A stretch of 64,000 nt of DNA from Alistipes sp. GTDB taxonomy: Bacteria; Bacteroidota; Bacteroidia; Bacteroidales; Rikenellaceae. Location of the stretch: contig JAFOBG010000054.1 in NCBI GenBank assembly GCA_017381935.1, forward strand, positions 31,168-95,167. The letters are read 5' to 3'. Of this stretch, positions 43,692-53,648 are shown in pieces; the stretch's first letter is position 1, and every line of letters starts with the position of its first letter. Below the pieces are notes generated by a model, which saw nothing but the letters and a program-made list of their open reading frames with translations, was not told the DNA's origin and made no database searches. The translations under genes were made by a program, and so were the position numbers.

Positions 43692-44432
43692 TTACTCAAT
43701 TTTTATCTCTCTTAGTCTGGGAGCAACCCCTATCTCCCCAATATATAGTTTCAAACTCTTACTACTCTCTCTACCCGCCTCAAGCTCTACAACCAAATCA
43801 CCCTCTTGGCCAGTCTTCAGCGTCTTAGGCTCTGTATAGAGTTTAATCCCTCGACTCGATAACAGAGTGTCCTCTGTAAGTGTAAGTGCTCTTTTCCCGC
43901 TATTAATACATGCTATACGCACCACTCGGCTACCCTTAAAGCTAACACTCTGCTGTCTGAGAAGCAACTCTCCACAGTTATATGGATATTCCAACCCTTG
44001 TCCTGCCTTGGGCTCTACATAGCCACGAACCTTTACAACTGCCGTAGGGTGGCTCTGTGAGTGATTGGTATATATCAGCAACTTATGCTCAAAAGGGCCC
44101 GGATGTCCCTTGCCAGAGAAGCGGAGTGTTATTGTTCCCCTCTCTCGACCCTTAAGCACCGCCCTATCACTACCCTTAAGGCATGAGCAGGTTGTACGGG
44201 TATAGTAGAGAAGTGTCGAGTCGCTACTATTTTCAACCGCTATACTACGCTCTATTGTATCTATTTCTGAGACTCTGCCCAACTCCAGAACCGCACCGCA
44301 CTCAACCAAAAGCGATGAGCGTACTGTTCGAGGGTTAGCAAGGCTATCAAGTGTGGCTTTGGGTATAATCTTAAACTGCCCATAAGCCTGAAAAGCCAGA
44401 AACAGAGCTACAAGAGTCAATAGATGGCGCAT
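43692..44432 (-). CDS. DUF1573 exported protein
   Basis: A 246-residue exported protein with a signal peptide (MRHLLTLVALFLAFQAYG). The DUF1573 part, about residues 50-135, has the Ig-like pattern ENSSDSTLLYYTRTTCSCLK and ITLRFSGKGHPGPFEHKLLI, with the characteristic TTCSC motif. A second beta domain follows (VVRIACINSGKRALTLTEDT). DUF1573 proteins are frequent beside Bacteroidetes surface loci; their role is unknown. The gene starts 2 bases after the protease stop. Confidence 0.75.
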   Translation of the reverse strand: MRHLLTLVALFLAFQAYGQFKIIPKATLDSLANPRTVRSSLLVECGAVLELGRVSEIDTIERSIAVENSSDSTLLYYTRTTCSCLKGSDRAVLKGRERGTITLRFSGKGHPGPFEHKLLIYTNHSQSHPTAVVKVRGYVEPKAGQGLEYPYNCGELLLRQQSVSFKGSRVVRIACINSGKRALTLTEDTLLSSRGIKLYTEPKTLKTGQEGDLVVELEAGRESSKSLKLYIGEIGVAPRLREIKIE

Positions 44433-44434
44433 AA

Positions 44435-46459
44435 CTACAACCAGCCGTTATCATTTGCCTTACGGCGTACTGTAATTGTAAAGTTAAAACTCTTGCCGTT
44501 GCTTGCCGTAATTGTCGCAGCGGTAGAGCCGCTATTAAGACCATTAAATACCATCAAGCCTTGAGCACCTCCCTGCTCAGAGAGCGAAACAATCGAGGTA
44601 TCAGCAATACTTACAGTATAGGTAAGGGCCTGTCCATCAACAAAATAACGTGCAGGGTCAACCGCCATTTTGCTACCAAGTGTGATGTAGAGATTAGGAA
44701 ATACCATCTCCACACCCGCATCACCTGCAATGGCTGCAAGGAACTTATCTGCATTGACCTGTCCTGTACCCATCTTACCACGATAGTCGGCCATATTTAT
44801 CTGCATAGGTTGCAAAGGACCTATATCGGCTACATAACGGCGATAGCTCTTCTTGCCTGTCATATAGCTGTCAATAGGTGTTACGCTTTGTTCAAGTAAC
44901 TTTTGCAGCTCCTCGGCCTTAAAGTGGCGACGAAGCTCTGTTGCATAGCTTATACCTAAAGCCACAACGCCCGACACATGAGGGCAGGCCATAGAGGTAC
45001 CCTCCATATATCCATAGCCACTCGGCGCTATATGGTAAGGGAGTGTAGAGAGGATACATCCGACCTCTCCGTAGTTATGCGTCTGATCAACATAATCATA
45101 GTAGTAGTCTTGGTCGCCTCCAGGGGCTGAAATGGTAATGCCAGAGCCATAGTTGGTATATACGGCCGGTGTAAAGTCTGCCGCAGTAGCTGCCACAGAG
45201 ACATACTCCTCGGCTGCACCAGGGAAACCGGCAGCCGCCGCACTCTCATTACCACCTGCAAAGACTGCGATACCGCCCTCAATAGCACCCGAAGCCGAGC
45301 CTGCATTGTGAGTAAAGTACTCCAAAGCCTCTCTTTCAAGTGGAGAGCCTGTCATCCACTCCTCCTTTGAGCTAAAGCCTGCCTCGCCCCAATCATACAC
45401 ATTAGCACATGGTGAGACATAGCCCCAGCTACACTGAAGAACTACAGCTCCATTATCTGCCGCATACTTAATGGCACGCACAGTCGAGAGGATACTTGTA
45501 GCCATATTTCCTGAGAAGATTTGGCACACCATAATTTTCACGCCACTCCCTGCACTGCCATCTCCACCGGCAATAGAGCTAATACCAACTCCATTATTAT
45601 TAATGGCCGAGATAACACCTGCCACATGTGTTCCGTGGCCTGAGTCGTAGGCGTCATTCCAAACGATTTTGCCCGATTGGTGTACGAAGTTATAGCCGTG
45701 CACATCATCCTTATAGCCATTTCCATCTGCATCTGTATCGGCATAGAGTGTTTCGCCCTCATTGACCCAGATATTATCCTTCAAGTCGGGGTGCTCTACA
45801 AAGATACCCTCATCAAGTACCGCCACAATCACGCTCTTATCGCCCATTGTTCGCTGCCATGCCTGCTGGCACTGTACATCGGCATCCTTAACAGACTTTA
45901 TAACGCCATCTTTGCAGAATTGGTCGCCACTATTAATAAGATTCCACTGTGCAGGCAGAAGTGGGTCTGAGGTTGTTGCTCGAGTACACTCGGCCATAGC
46001 CATCTCTACCCTCTCTTCTGACAGAGGGGTAGCCTTACCTGTATAGGCACGCTTAATTGTGCGGTTTACATCAACGCTCTGCACCTGACCAAGAGCAGCA
46101 AAGCGACGAGCTACCTGCTCTACAGATATAATTGAGCTATCAAAGCGAACTACATACCACAAGTCAAGGCCACTTTGGGCGGTACGCTGCTCTGTCGATT
46201 TATCAATAGGAAAGACTCGCTCAATAGAGAGTGTTCCGATTCTCTCAAGTAGAGCATCAACTGTCATAGAGCCACTACGGGTAACTCTGCTACCCTCACA
46301 TGAGGCCTGAGCAAGCAACTGAGCCACTTGAGGGGTAAACTTTACCAGCACCTCACTATCCATATAAGGGGCAGGCTGTGTTATCTCCTGATGCAAATCC
46401 TCTTTGCTGCATGATACAAAAAGTAGCAGCAACAATATATATATCAACTTACTCTTCAT
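44435..46459 (-). CDS. Surface subtilisin-like serine protease (S8 family)
   Basis: A 674-residue lipoprotein (MKSKLIYILLLLLFVSCSKE) whose lipobox is followed by Ser, Lys, Glu, Asp, a pattern like the Bacteroidetes surface-export signal K(D/E)2. Residues about 34-135 resemble a subtilisin propeptide. The catalytic triad is Asp216 in AVLDEGIF, His275 in SGHGTHVAG and Ser489 in EGTSMACPHVSG, with oxyanion Asn404 in AGGNESA. A C-terminal Ig-like domain follows after residue 590. It should cleave proteins on the cell surface. The gene overlaps the BACON/LRR gene by 11 bases and precedes DUF1573 by 2 bases, so it belongs to the SusCD operon. Confidence 0.9.
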   Translation of the reverse strand: MKSKLIYILLLLLFVSCSKEDLHQEITQPAPYMDSEVLVKFTPQVAQLLAQASCEGSRVTRSGSMTVDALLERIGTLSIERVFPIDKSTEQRTAQSGLDLWYVVRFDSSIISVEQVARRFAALGQVQSVDVNRTIKRAYTGKATPLSEERVEMAMAECTRATTSDPLLPAQWNLINSGDQFCKDGVIKSVKDADVQCQQAWQRTMGDKSVIVAVLDEGIFVEHPDLKDNIWVNEGETLYADTDADGNGYKDDVHGYNFVHQSGKIVWNDAYDSGHGTHVAGVISAINNNGVGISSIAGGDGSAGSGVKIMVCQIFSGNMATSILSTVRAIKYAADNGAVVLQCSWGYVSPCANVYDWGEAGFSSKEEWMTGSPLEREALEYFTHNAGSASGAIEGGIAVFAGGNESAAAAGFPGAAEEYVSVAATAADFTPAVYTNYGSGITISAPGGDQDYYYDYVDQTHNYGEVGCILSTLPYHIAPSGYGYMEGTSMACPHVSGVVALGISYATELRRHFKAEELQKLLEQSVTPIDSYMTGKKSYRRYVADIGPLQPMQINMADYRGKMGTGQVNADKFLAAIAGDAGVEMVFPNLYITLGSKMAVDPARYFVDGQALTYTVSIADTSIVSLSEQGGAQGLMVFNGLNSGSTAATITASNGKSFNFTITVRRKANDNGWL

Positions 46460-48077
46460 CTCCTATCGGCTGTTTTTTAGTTGTATATTCTTTATAGTAA
46501 TAGTCCATATTCGATGGCTCATTATCAAAAATCGCCAACTTCCCATTCTTTGCTCTGCCCTCCTGTGGGAAGACAAGACTATATGGAATCCACATATCGA
46601 GTGCAGGATGGTAGAGTAACCAATCCGGCAACTTTCCATAGAGGCGGTTATGATTGATAGCAAAGCGCTTACATGACGGCATGACCTTCTTAATTTTTCT
46701 ATCAACAAGAATCTGAGGTAGTGAGTCAACGGCATCTATCTCTGCCTGAGTGTAGTATGGTACACTATCATCATCCTCAAAGGTCGGAAGCTCGCCCTGA
46801 AGGTAATTTACAGAGAGAACAAGGGTATCCAAATCCCACTTTATAAGGTGCTCAGGGAACTTTGGTTCATCTATAAAGCCACCAAGGTCGGTACGCACAG
46901 TATTGCTCAAATCCGAGATAAGACTTCTCTGGTTGGCATTAAGTATAAGGGTGCGCAGCTTAGGGAAATTCTGCTTTGTAAGTATTGCAGGCACGCTCTG
47001 GAAGTTATTTGAGCCTACATTAAGGTACTCAAGTTCCTTTAGCTTTGTAAGGCTCTGCGGTAGCGAGACAAGGCCATAGCTGCCTATTGTAAGGCGCTTA
47101 AGCTGTGTCAGTTCCGAAATATCATCTCCCAAATCAAGGCTGAGCAGGAAGGTATTTGTATTTCCAAAGAAATAGAGCTCATCTGCAGCTGTCAGATAGC
47201 GCACCTCGTATGGCAGTTGCTCCTTGATATTAAAGATAAAGAACTCAGCCTTACGCACACGGCCCACCTTATCAGGAGTACAACCCTCCATACCTTCATC
47301 CCACAGCACAACATTGTTCCACATTGTCATAGGCTGTGAGGCATCCATAGAGACTAAAGACTGAAGGGTACGTGATATTGAGAGCACTGCCACCGAATCG
47401 CCTGCTCGAGTATCAGGGATAATAGGCTCTGCGGCCTGCTGGGTTACATTGAGGCAGTCTTGACGAGCAAGTGTAACCTCGCCTTTCGGCTTAAATATCA
47501 CCTGAGCAAGACGCTGACGGTCTGTTGTGTTGATATCCCACTTAAAGCGCACTGTTGTTGTACGAGGGCGAGCCCCTCGGTTAAGCTCCAAATTGTAACG
47601 CTCCGAGTTAAGCCAGCCCACATTATCGGGTATATCAATATCAAAGGCCACATTACTACGTACCGTAATGTCGAAATAGCGGTTATCAAGGCGCTCGTAG
47701 TTATCAATCTCAACTGTAGGGTTCTCTACCTCAATTGTATAGTCAAAGCCCTTTTGGTTAATCAAAATCTCCTTCTCCTCCCATGTATCAAGGTTGGTAA
47801 TACGCACAACACCTTGACGAGGTGAGACAGTCAGGGCAGAGTCGATAATAAACTGACACTCTGTCGTGCCTCGTCCATTGGCAGGAGAGACGGTAATCCA
47901 AGCGTTATCGGTAGAGGCTATCCAGCGATTGGAAGAGGTAATAGTTCGGCTAACCGTACCACCTACAGCCTCAACATCGAACTCAATGCCCTCCGTTGTG
48001 AACTTTTCATCTACACTTTCCCTTTCGCAACTACAAACAAGCGCTGCAAGGGTGAACAATATATATAATCTCTTCAT
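46449..48077 (-). CDS. BACON and leucine-rich-repeat surface lipoprotein
   Basis: About 542 residues from the ATG at 48077 (MKRLYILFTLAALVCSCERE, lipobox CSC). Residues about 25-105 match a BACON domain (VEAVGGTVSRTITSSNRWIA, WITVSPANGRG), a beta module thought to bind carbohydrate or mucin. A second BACON-like unit follows at about 115-215. Leucine-rich repeats fill about 300-470 (LTQLKRLTIGSYGLVSLPQS, LKELEYLNVGSNNFQSVPAI), which form a binding surface for proteins. A TTG-started longer frame (48086) is rejected. It starts one base after the DUF4458 stop. It may capture the substrate cleaved by the protease next door. Confidence 0.75.
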   Translation of the reverse strand: MKRLYILFTLAALVCSCERESVDEKFTTEGIEFDVEAVGGTVSRTITSSNRWIASTDNAWITVSPANGRGTTECQFIIDSALTVSPRQGVVRITNLDTWEEKEILINQKGFDYTIEVENPTVEIDNYERLDNRYFDITVRSNVAFDIDIPDNVGWLNSERYNLELNRGARPRTTTVRFKWDINTTDRQRLAQVIFKPKGEVTLARQDCLNVTQQAAEPIIPDTRAGDSVAVLSISRTLQSLVSMDASQPMTMWNNVVLWDEGMEGCTPDKVGRVRKAEFFIFNIKEQLPYEVRYLTAADELYFFGNTNTFLLSLDLGDDISELTQLKRLTIGSYGLVSLPQSLTKLKELEYLNVGSNNFQSVPAILTKQNFPKLRTLILNANQRSLISDLSNTVRTDLGGFIDEPKFPEHLIKWDLDTLVLSVNYLQGELPTFEDDDSVPYYTQAEIDAVDSLPQILVDRKIKKVMPSCKRFAINHNRLYGKLPDWLLYHPALDMWIPYSLVFPQEGRAKNGKLAIFDNEPSNMDYYYKEYTTKKQPIGDEE

Positions 48078-48078
48078 A

Positions 48079-50724
48079 CTACTCAAGCATTAAATCACAG
48101 TTAAGTATTGTCTGCGACTTGTCATAGATAAGCACATAAGCTCCCACCTGCCAAGCGTAGCAGATATCCGAGGCGTCGAAGATAATATTAGGGTTATCAG
48201 ATATATCAAGATAGTAAATAAGCGTAGAGATAGTATCATCTATCTTTCGCAAGTCATTCGAGCCGATATAAAGGCCTCTAAGGCCCTTATGGTTAAATAT
48301 GCCTGTAGGCCACTCTCTTAGACAGCGCTCGCCCTTCTCATTTCTCTGGCTACGAATACCATATACTGTAAGGTAGAAGCTATCAAGAGGCTCAAATGGG
48401 AAGTGCTCAAAGCAGTTAAACGACAACTCAACACCATAGAGATACGGCATATTGCCTGCATGCATATCGGAAGGCAAATCCTTGAGTTTGTTGTACGACA
48501 AATCTATAGAGGTGAGTTGTATTGCATTTGCGTAATTAAATGCCCCTTTTGGAATCTCATCTATATTACAAGCTCGAAGGATGATATATGAAACCATCGA
48601 GTTAGTCTGAGCAAGTGCCTTAGGGTACTTTGTCAGTTTAGGGTTTTGGGCAAGTGTAAACGTGCCAACCTTCAGTCCACGATATGTTCCATCCTCCTCA
48701 CCCTCAAAGCCGTCGATATCATTACCTGAGAAGTCAACAGAGGTAAGTAACGCATTACTCTTTGCCGAGAAGATATTTGGCACCTTCTTAAGGCGGTTAT
48801 ATCTAACCGAGAAGGCCTCAGAGTCGGCATAACCGCAGAAGTAGCCCTCGCTATCTACAGGTAGCGATTCAAGGAGGTTATTATCCAAATAGAGCTGTAC
48901 AGGCGATACAGCCTTACCAAGCGGATAGATTTTTGCAATCTTATTGTATGCCAAATCGAGCAGTGAGATTTTGGTCATCTTATTAAACGACTCCGGTAGC
49001 TCCTCAAGGTTATTTTGGCGAGCATAGAGAATCTGAATCTTCTCATTTGATGCTCCATTGGCAATCGCATCCATACCCGCATAAATCTCTGATGCGCTCC
49101 ACTGTCCATTGTTAGAGATGTTAACAGAGACAAGCTCCGGCATACGGGCAATTGACAGCGGGAACTTAGTGATCTTAGGACAGTTATAGAGTTCAAAGTC
49201 TGTACATGATACCAACTCGGCAATCTGCTCTGGCAGGCTCTCAATCTCTCCATTAGCAATAAAGAGATACTGCAACTTCTTAAGGTTGCCTATCTCGGCA
49301 GGCAGAGACTTAAGGCCATTGCAGAGCGTTCCATGGTTAGTATCCATCTTGCGGATAGTCTGACGGCCACTTTTACGGTCTATAATCTCACTCTCCTGCA
49401 TAGTGTTATAGAGCGAGGTGGCTGCAATAGTGATATTATTCTCTGCCAACGCTCTTGCACATGGCTCTGCAAACTGAGTTGCAGGGTGGATAGTACGCAG
49501 ATACTGTCCATGACGCTCAAGGCGTGTACGATTACGCTCAGAGAGGCTTAACTTACTATCAAGGGTAGGGTCATAAGAGATAAGGTTAGTATCATTATGA
49601 GTTCCCAAATAGAGCTCTACAAGCTCTGTAAGCTGTCCAATCTTAGGAGAGAGATGACCTCGGAAGGCAAAGCCGCTAATATCAATCTTAGCCACACGGC
49701 CGTTTGAGTGAAGCTCTACACCAGGCTGGTCGCCCCACAAATCGGGATCTTTATTAAACTCCCAATTCAGTCCACGCTCCCAATCCTCACCAACATAGTA
49801 CCAATTCTCACCATCAAGGCTCTTCCATATCTCATACAGAGCGTAGTAGTCCTTAATATACTCATCGCTCTGATAGAGTGTAACCTTAACCTGAGCCTCG
49901 GTAGTGCAATTATCCTCAACTGTAAACTCTGAGAGTTTTGGAGAGGTATTGCTCTCAAGCAAATTCTTGCTACTATCATAGGTCTCATAAGATACTACCC
50001 GATAATTGCCCGCTGTAAGAGAGACCAAAGAGTCGCAGACAATAGTAGAGGTGCGATAGCCCTCCTTGTCGCTATACTCATTCTCATAGTCAAAGTGCAT
50101 TGAGAATGTAGTAGGCAACTTCTCCAACTTAACCGGATTAGTAACACTACCCGATGACAAGACTCTACCCACGGTAAGGGTTACATACTTAACCTCATCA
50201 AGAGTATATTCTCTTGCTGCTGCACGAGTTGGAGCCTCTGAAAAGTCTGCTTTATCCTTCTTCAGAGTAAAGTGAGCCTTTCCACGCTCTACAACCTTAA
50301 CGGTAATATCATGCACCGTAAGGCCATCGGAAACCACATCAAAGCTACTCTGAGCCTCAGGAGTGCCTGAATATATCAGTTCATCCGCTGTATCATAGAG
50401 CGAGAAGGTTACAAGGCGATAAGAGCCTGTAAGCAACTGCAATTTATCTGAACGCAATCCAAACTCGGCACTTTGGCTATCTGAGCTATGGAGAACAAGA
50501 GTCTGAGCAATAGTTGTATCGCCATAACCCAAGGTTACCTTAACCTTACAAGCCTCAGAGAGATAGTCAAGAGTGGTCTTGATAGCTCTTGTGTCATAAG
50601 AGGCCTCCTTATAGAGTTTAAACTGCACATATCCATAATCCTGATTGCGATAGTCCGGCGCAGCATCATTACTACACCCTACAGCAAAGAGGATAAGGGA
50701 AAATATCAATACTAATTTCTTCAT
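48079..50724 (-). CDS. DUF4458-type leucine-rich-repeat surface lipoprotein
   Basis: About 881 residues from the ATG at 50724 (MKKLVLIFSLILFAVGCSND, lipobox AVGC). The first 300 residues are the DUF4458 region with two similar beta domains (YGYVQFKLYKEASYDTRAIK, KAHFTLKKDKADFSEAPTRA). A linker YALYEIWKSLDGENWYY leads into leucine-rich repeats at about 370-850 (LKKLQYLFIANGEIESLPEQ, LTSIDLSYNKLKDLPSDM). It is probably a surface binding protein. The start is chosen at 50724 because the TAATG overlap with the upstream gene stop and the signal peptide begin there; the ATG at 50748 lies inside the upstream gene. Confidence 0.75.
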   Translation of the reverse strand: MKKLVLIFSLILFAVGCSNDAAPDYRNQDYGYVQFKLYKEASYDTRAIKTTLDYLSEACKVKVTLGYGDTTIAQTLVLHSSDSQSAEFGLRSDKLQLLTGSYRLVTFSLYDTADELIYSGTPEAQSSFDVVSDGLTVHDITVKVVERGKAHFTLKKDKADFSEAPTRAAAREYTLDEVKYVTLTVGRVLSSGSVTNPVKLEKLPTTFSMHFDYENEYSDKEGYRTSTIVCDSLVSLTAGNYRVVSYETYDSSKNLLESNTSPKLSEFTVEDNCTTEAQVKVTLYQSDEYIKDYYALYEIWKSLDGENWYYVGEDWERGLNWEFNKDPDLWGDQPGVELHSNGRVAKIDISGFAFRGHLSPKIGQLTELVELYLGTHNDTNLISYDPTLDSKLSLSERNRTRLERHGQYLRTIHPATQFAEPCARALAENNITIAATSLYNTMQESEIIDRKSGRQTIRKMDTNHGTLCNGLKSLPAEIGNLKKLQYLFIANGEIESLPEQIAELVSCTDFELYNCPKITKFPLSIARMPELVSVNISNNGQWSASEIYAGMDAIANGASNEKIQILYARQNNLEELPESFNKMTKISLLDLAYNKIAKIYPLGKAVSPVQLYLDNNLLESLPVDSEGYFCGYADSEAFSVRYNRLKKVPNIFSAKSNALLTSVDFSGNDIDGFEGEEDGTYRGLKVGTFTLAQNPKLTKYPKALAQTNSMVSYIILRACNIDEIPKGAFNYANAIQLTSIDLSYNKLKDLPSDMHAGNMPYLYGVELSFNCFEHFPFEPLDSFYLTVYGIRSQRNEKGERCLREWPTGIFNHKGLRGLYIGSNDLRKIDDTISTLIYYLDISDNPNIIFDASDICYAWQVGAYVLIYDKSQTILNCDLMLE

Positions 50725-52712
50725 TACTGAGCAATATTGAGTGTACATACAAGTACTATCTGTCCCTGACCGAATACAAGGGCTCCGGTCTTGCCATTAC
50801 CTGTCGTAGCGTCCATTATAACCATTTGATACTCATCGCTATACTCATATTGAAGCCACGTTTCGTCATTCTGGTCAACATAGCTCCACTGAGCAGGAAG
50901 GCCCTTGAGCATCGAGAGGTTAGGAGTGGCTGTGGTATAAGTTAAGTGGTAAACCTTCTCACCATAAGAGGCATACTTTGTATAAAGGTCGCCTGAGGTA
51001 AGCTCGACAAGTGTCGAATTTTGCTGAGCCGCATACTCAGGATAGCTAAAGCCGATATCGGTTGACTCCTGCTGTACTGTCTCGTTATAGCGGCAGAAGA
51101 TAAGGGCAAATACGCCATCTGCATCCTCAAATGCAACAACACCCTCATAGTCGCCTGTCATAACATTCTTTGAAGGGGCTGCTGTAGGTTTGGTTGCATC
51201 CATAACGATACGCACCTTCTCTGAGTTTGTACCAAAGACGGTTGTTGTAATCCATGCTGAGCTATCTGTCAACTCAACCATATTGCCCGATGCATCAAAT
51301 GAGTAGCACTTGATTGCTGTATAAGGGCGAACAACATTGATATACCAATCCTCATAAGCCCACTGTGAGGTATAGAGCACATCATAACCCACACTTACAC
51401 CTGCAAACTGACCGAAAATCCAGTGTGAAGAGTCCAGCGGCTCAATAGTACTACCTGCTGCCTCCATAGTCTGCTTGCCGACAATCTCGATAGAGCCTGG
51501 GTCGCCTGCCTGCTCGACAACAGTTACCACATACTGCTTATACTGCTCTGTAATTGCATCATTGACCGCAATAAGGTCAATATTATCTGTAGCTACACTC
51601 TGAGGCATAACAAGCACGGTGGCCTTACGAGTTGCGCCCTGATTTACCGCTGCCGAAAGGGTGAGTGAACGAGTCTGGATAACATCACTATTTGTGCTAT
51701 CCCATGCTGCATAGTCAACTCCAACCCACTCTGGATTGAGTGTAGGCTGAACAAGGCCCGCTGCGCTTATAAACTCTACAACAGCCACCACAGAGCCATC
51801 GACAGCAGTTACGCTTGCATTTACGCCACCCTCAACATACTCGCCAATCATTGTGTTATATACAAGGCCCTTATAGTTGAACTCGCTCTTCTCTGTAAAG
51901 CCGTCAATAGTAAATACATCGGTTGCAGAAGGGATTGTAACCTTAATACTCTTGACAACCTTATCTACGACTGTCGCATCCACAAAGTTTAAAACAGCAC
52001 TCTGCTCACTCATTGGATATTTTGCAGCATTACCCTTAATCCATAGCTCGGTAACGCCTGCCTGTCCACCCTCAATAGGTGTAATCCACTCAGGAGTTCC
52101 ATCTACAATCCAATTAAAGTTACTCTCCACCTTTACACGGGTTGAGTAGAGGCCCATCTCGATAGGCCAAATCATAGATAAGCCATCTGCAGTAACCTCA
52201 CTGCTCTGATATGCGTATATCTGCTCACCCTCAGTTGCATAGCTGAATGTGCCATCCTCAACAACGACAGAGTATATCTTCATCTGGCGCTGCTGACGAG
52301 CAAGTGTAAGGGTTGCAATAACCTGACTCTTGCCCTGCATAGTCATAGTAACCTGACAAACATGGTCTGTATCAAACTCCTCGACTGCTGAGACTGTAAT
52401 AGTAATAGTATGCTTACCCTTCTCGCCTCGCTTGGTATAGACTACACTCTGACCATCCTTAATCTGGAAATAGGCTGCCATAGCCTCAGGAATTTTAACC
52501 TCCCAATCATAGTTAGGCTCAATTTCAAGCTCATATTGACTACCAGGCTGTAGCGTTACCTCAACAGCTTGTGGGAATTGAGGCTCTACAACCTCCGGTG
52601 TTGAAGGCTCTTTGTTCTCATCTGAACCATTGTCAACATTATCCTTCTCACAGGCTGCAAAAAGGAGCGTTGCTGCAAGCAACATACTTGTCAATTTGAA
52701 TAAATTTTTCAT
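50724..52712 (-). CDS. DUF5003-type surface lipoprotein with BACON-like modules
   Basis: A 662-residue lipoprotein (MKNLFKLTSMLLAATLLFAA, lipobox FAAC, then EKDN, similar to a surface-export signal). It consists of several beta modules with BACON-like phrasing (VTLQPGSQYELEIEPNYDWE, RVKVESNFNWIVDGTPEWIT) and no catalytic motif. This matches proteins annotated as DUF5003 that lie between DUF4843 and DUF4458 genes in other Bacteroidales loci; the match is from memory of that gene order. A substrate-binding or scaffold role is likely. It overlaps the DUF4458 gene by one base. Confidence 0.65.
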   Translation of the reverse strand: MKNLFKLTSMLLAATLLFAACEKDNVDNGSDENKEPSTPEVVEPQFPQAVEVTLQPGSQYELEIEPNYDWEVKIPEAMAAYFQIKDGQSVVYTKRGEKGKHTITITVSAVEEFDTDHVCQVTMTMQGKSQVIATLTLARQQRQMKIYSVVVEDGTFSYATEGEQIYAYQSSEVTADGLSMIWPIEMGLYSTRVKVESNFNWIVDGTPEWITPIEGGQAGVTELWIKGNAAKYPMSEQSAVLNFVDATVVDKVVKSIKVTIPSATDVFTIDGFTEKSEFNYKGLVYNTMIGEYVEGGVNASVTAVDGSVVAVVEFISAAGLVQPTLNPEWVGVDYAAWDSTNSDVIQTRSLTLSAAVNQGATRKATVLVMPQSVATDNIDLIAVNDAITEQYKQYVVTVVEQAGDPGSIEIVGKQTMEAAGSTIEPLDSSHWIFGQFAGVSVGYDVLYTSQWAYEDWYINVVRPYTAIKCYSFDASGNMVELTDSSAWITTTVFGTNSEKVRIVMDATKPTAAPSKNVMTGDYEGVVAFEDADGVFALIFCRYNETVQQESTDIGFSYPEYAAQQNSTLVELTSGDLYTKYASYGEKVYHLTYTTATPNLSMLKGLPAQWSYVDQNDETWLQYEYSDEYQMVIMDATTGNGKTGALVFGQGQIVLVCTLNIAQ

Positions 52713-52742
52713 ATATATATCCTTTTATTATTATTCACATCT

Positions 52743-53648
52743 TTAAAGGCCCTCTCGCTTTAGTCGCTCGGCCTCCTCATCAGATATCCACTCAAGGACA
52801 TTATAGTAGTGGCCGATAGTGCCTACTGTCTGACCCATATCTTTAACATATACATGGGTCCAAAGAACAGCAAAACGCTGACAAGAGTTAAAGTAAGATG
52901 TATAGTATGGACTATCATCGCACAAGATATGGTTATCGCCCACAATCCAGCCCAACACTGAGGCCTCGTCAGAGATTACCTGGTCGGCATCCATAGTTAT
53001 TCTCGGCTCTGCAACATTATCTCCATCAAGGCGCAGAGTAATATCATAACCATCAAAGAAGCAGTTGCGAACTATAATCATATCCTCCTCTGTCGGATGA
53101 GGCTCGGTATAGACAACCCTCTGGTAGGCATTATTCTCGCCCGGATAGCTTCTTAAGAAGAGTGAAGAGAAGACTGCATAGCCCGTAAAGTTATTTCTGT
53201 CATAAGGACAACTCTTATACATAACAACCTTAGTCTTATCTGAGTCCTTATACAAATCCCACTTCAGTTTGCTATTCATAACAAGGCGCAGCATAAAGCC
53301 CAAAGAGTCTGTAGCATCGATATTGTCATAGATACCCTCCACAACAACATCCGTAGCCAACTCTCCTGCAGGGATAGTTACCGTATTTGTCAGCAGGCGG
53401 TAGTGTTTGCCCTCAATGGCATTACTACCTGCATCTACAACCTCAACACCAAATGTTCTGTCGTAACTCTTAGCTACTGTTGAGGAGATTGCAACACGAA
53501 AAGTGCTATCATCTCTCTGAACCATATTGGTCGAGATACTATCTGCAAACATCACATACTCGGCATTCGAATAGGTAACATACTGCTCTTTACATGAGAC
53601 AAGTAAGAGCAATATTACTACATATATTGAAAATCTTTTCATAGCCAT
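52743..53648 (-). CDS. DUF4843-type surface lipoprotein
   Basis: A 301-residue lipoprotein (MAMKRFSIYVVILLLLVSCK). The mature part has the family phrase YVMFADSIS, an Ig-like pattern DRTFGVEVVDAGSNAIEGKHY and the LTNTVTIPAGELATDVVVEG motif, typical of DUF4843 proteins encoded just after SusD. They are thought to be surface accessory proteins of SusCD systems. The start overlaps the SusD stop by one base (TAATG). Confidence 0.75.
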   Translation of the reverse strand: MAMKRFSIYVVILLLLVSCKEQYVTYSNAEYVMFADSISTNMVQRDDSTFRVAISSTVAKSYDRTFGVEVVDAGSNAIEGKHYRLLTNTVTIPAGELATDVVVEGIYDNIDATDSLGFMLRLVMNSKLKWDLYKDSDKTKVVMYKSCPYDRNNFTGYAVFSSLFLRSYPGENNAYQRVVYTEPHPTEEDMIIVRNCFFDGYDITLRLDGDNVAEPRITMDADQVISDEASVLGWIVGDNHILCDDSPYYTSYFNSCQRFAVLWTHVYVKDMGQTVGTIGHYYNVLEWISDEEAERLKREGL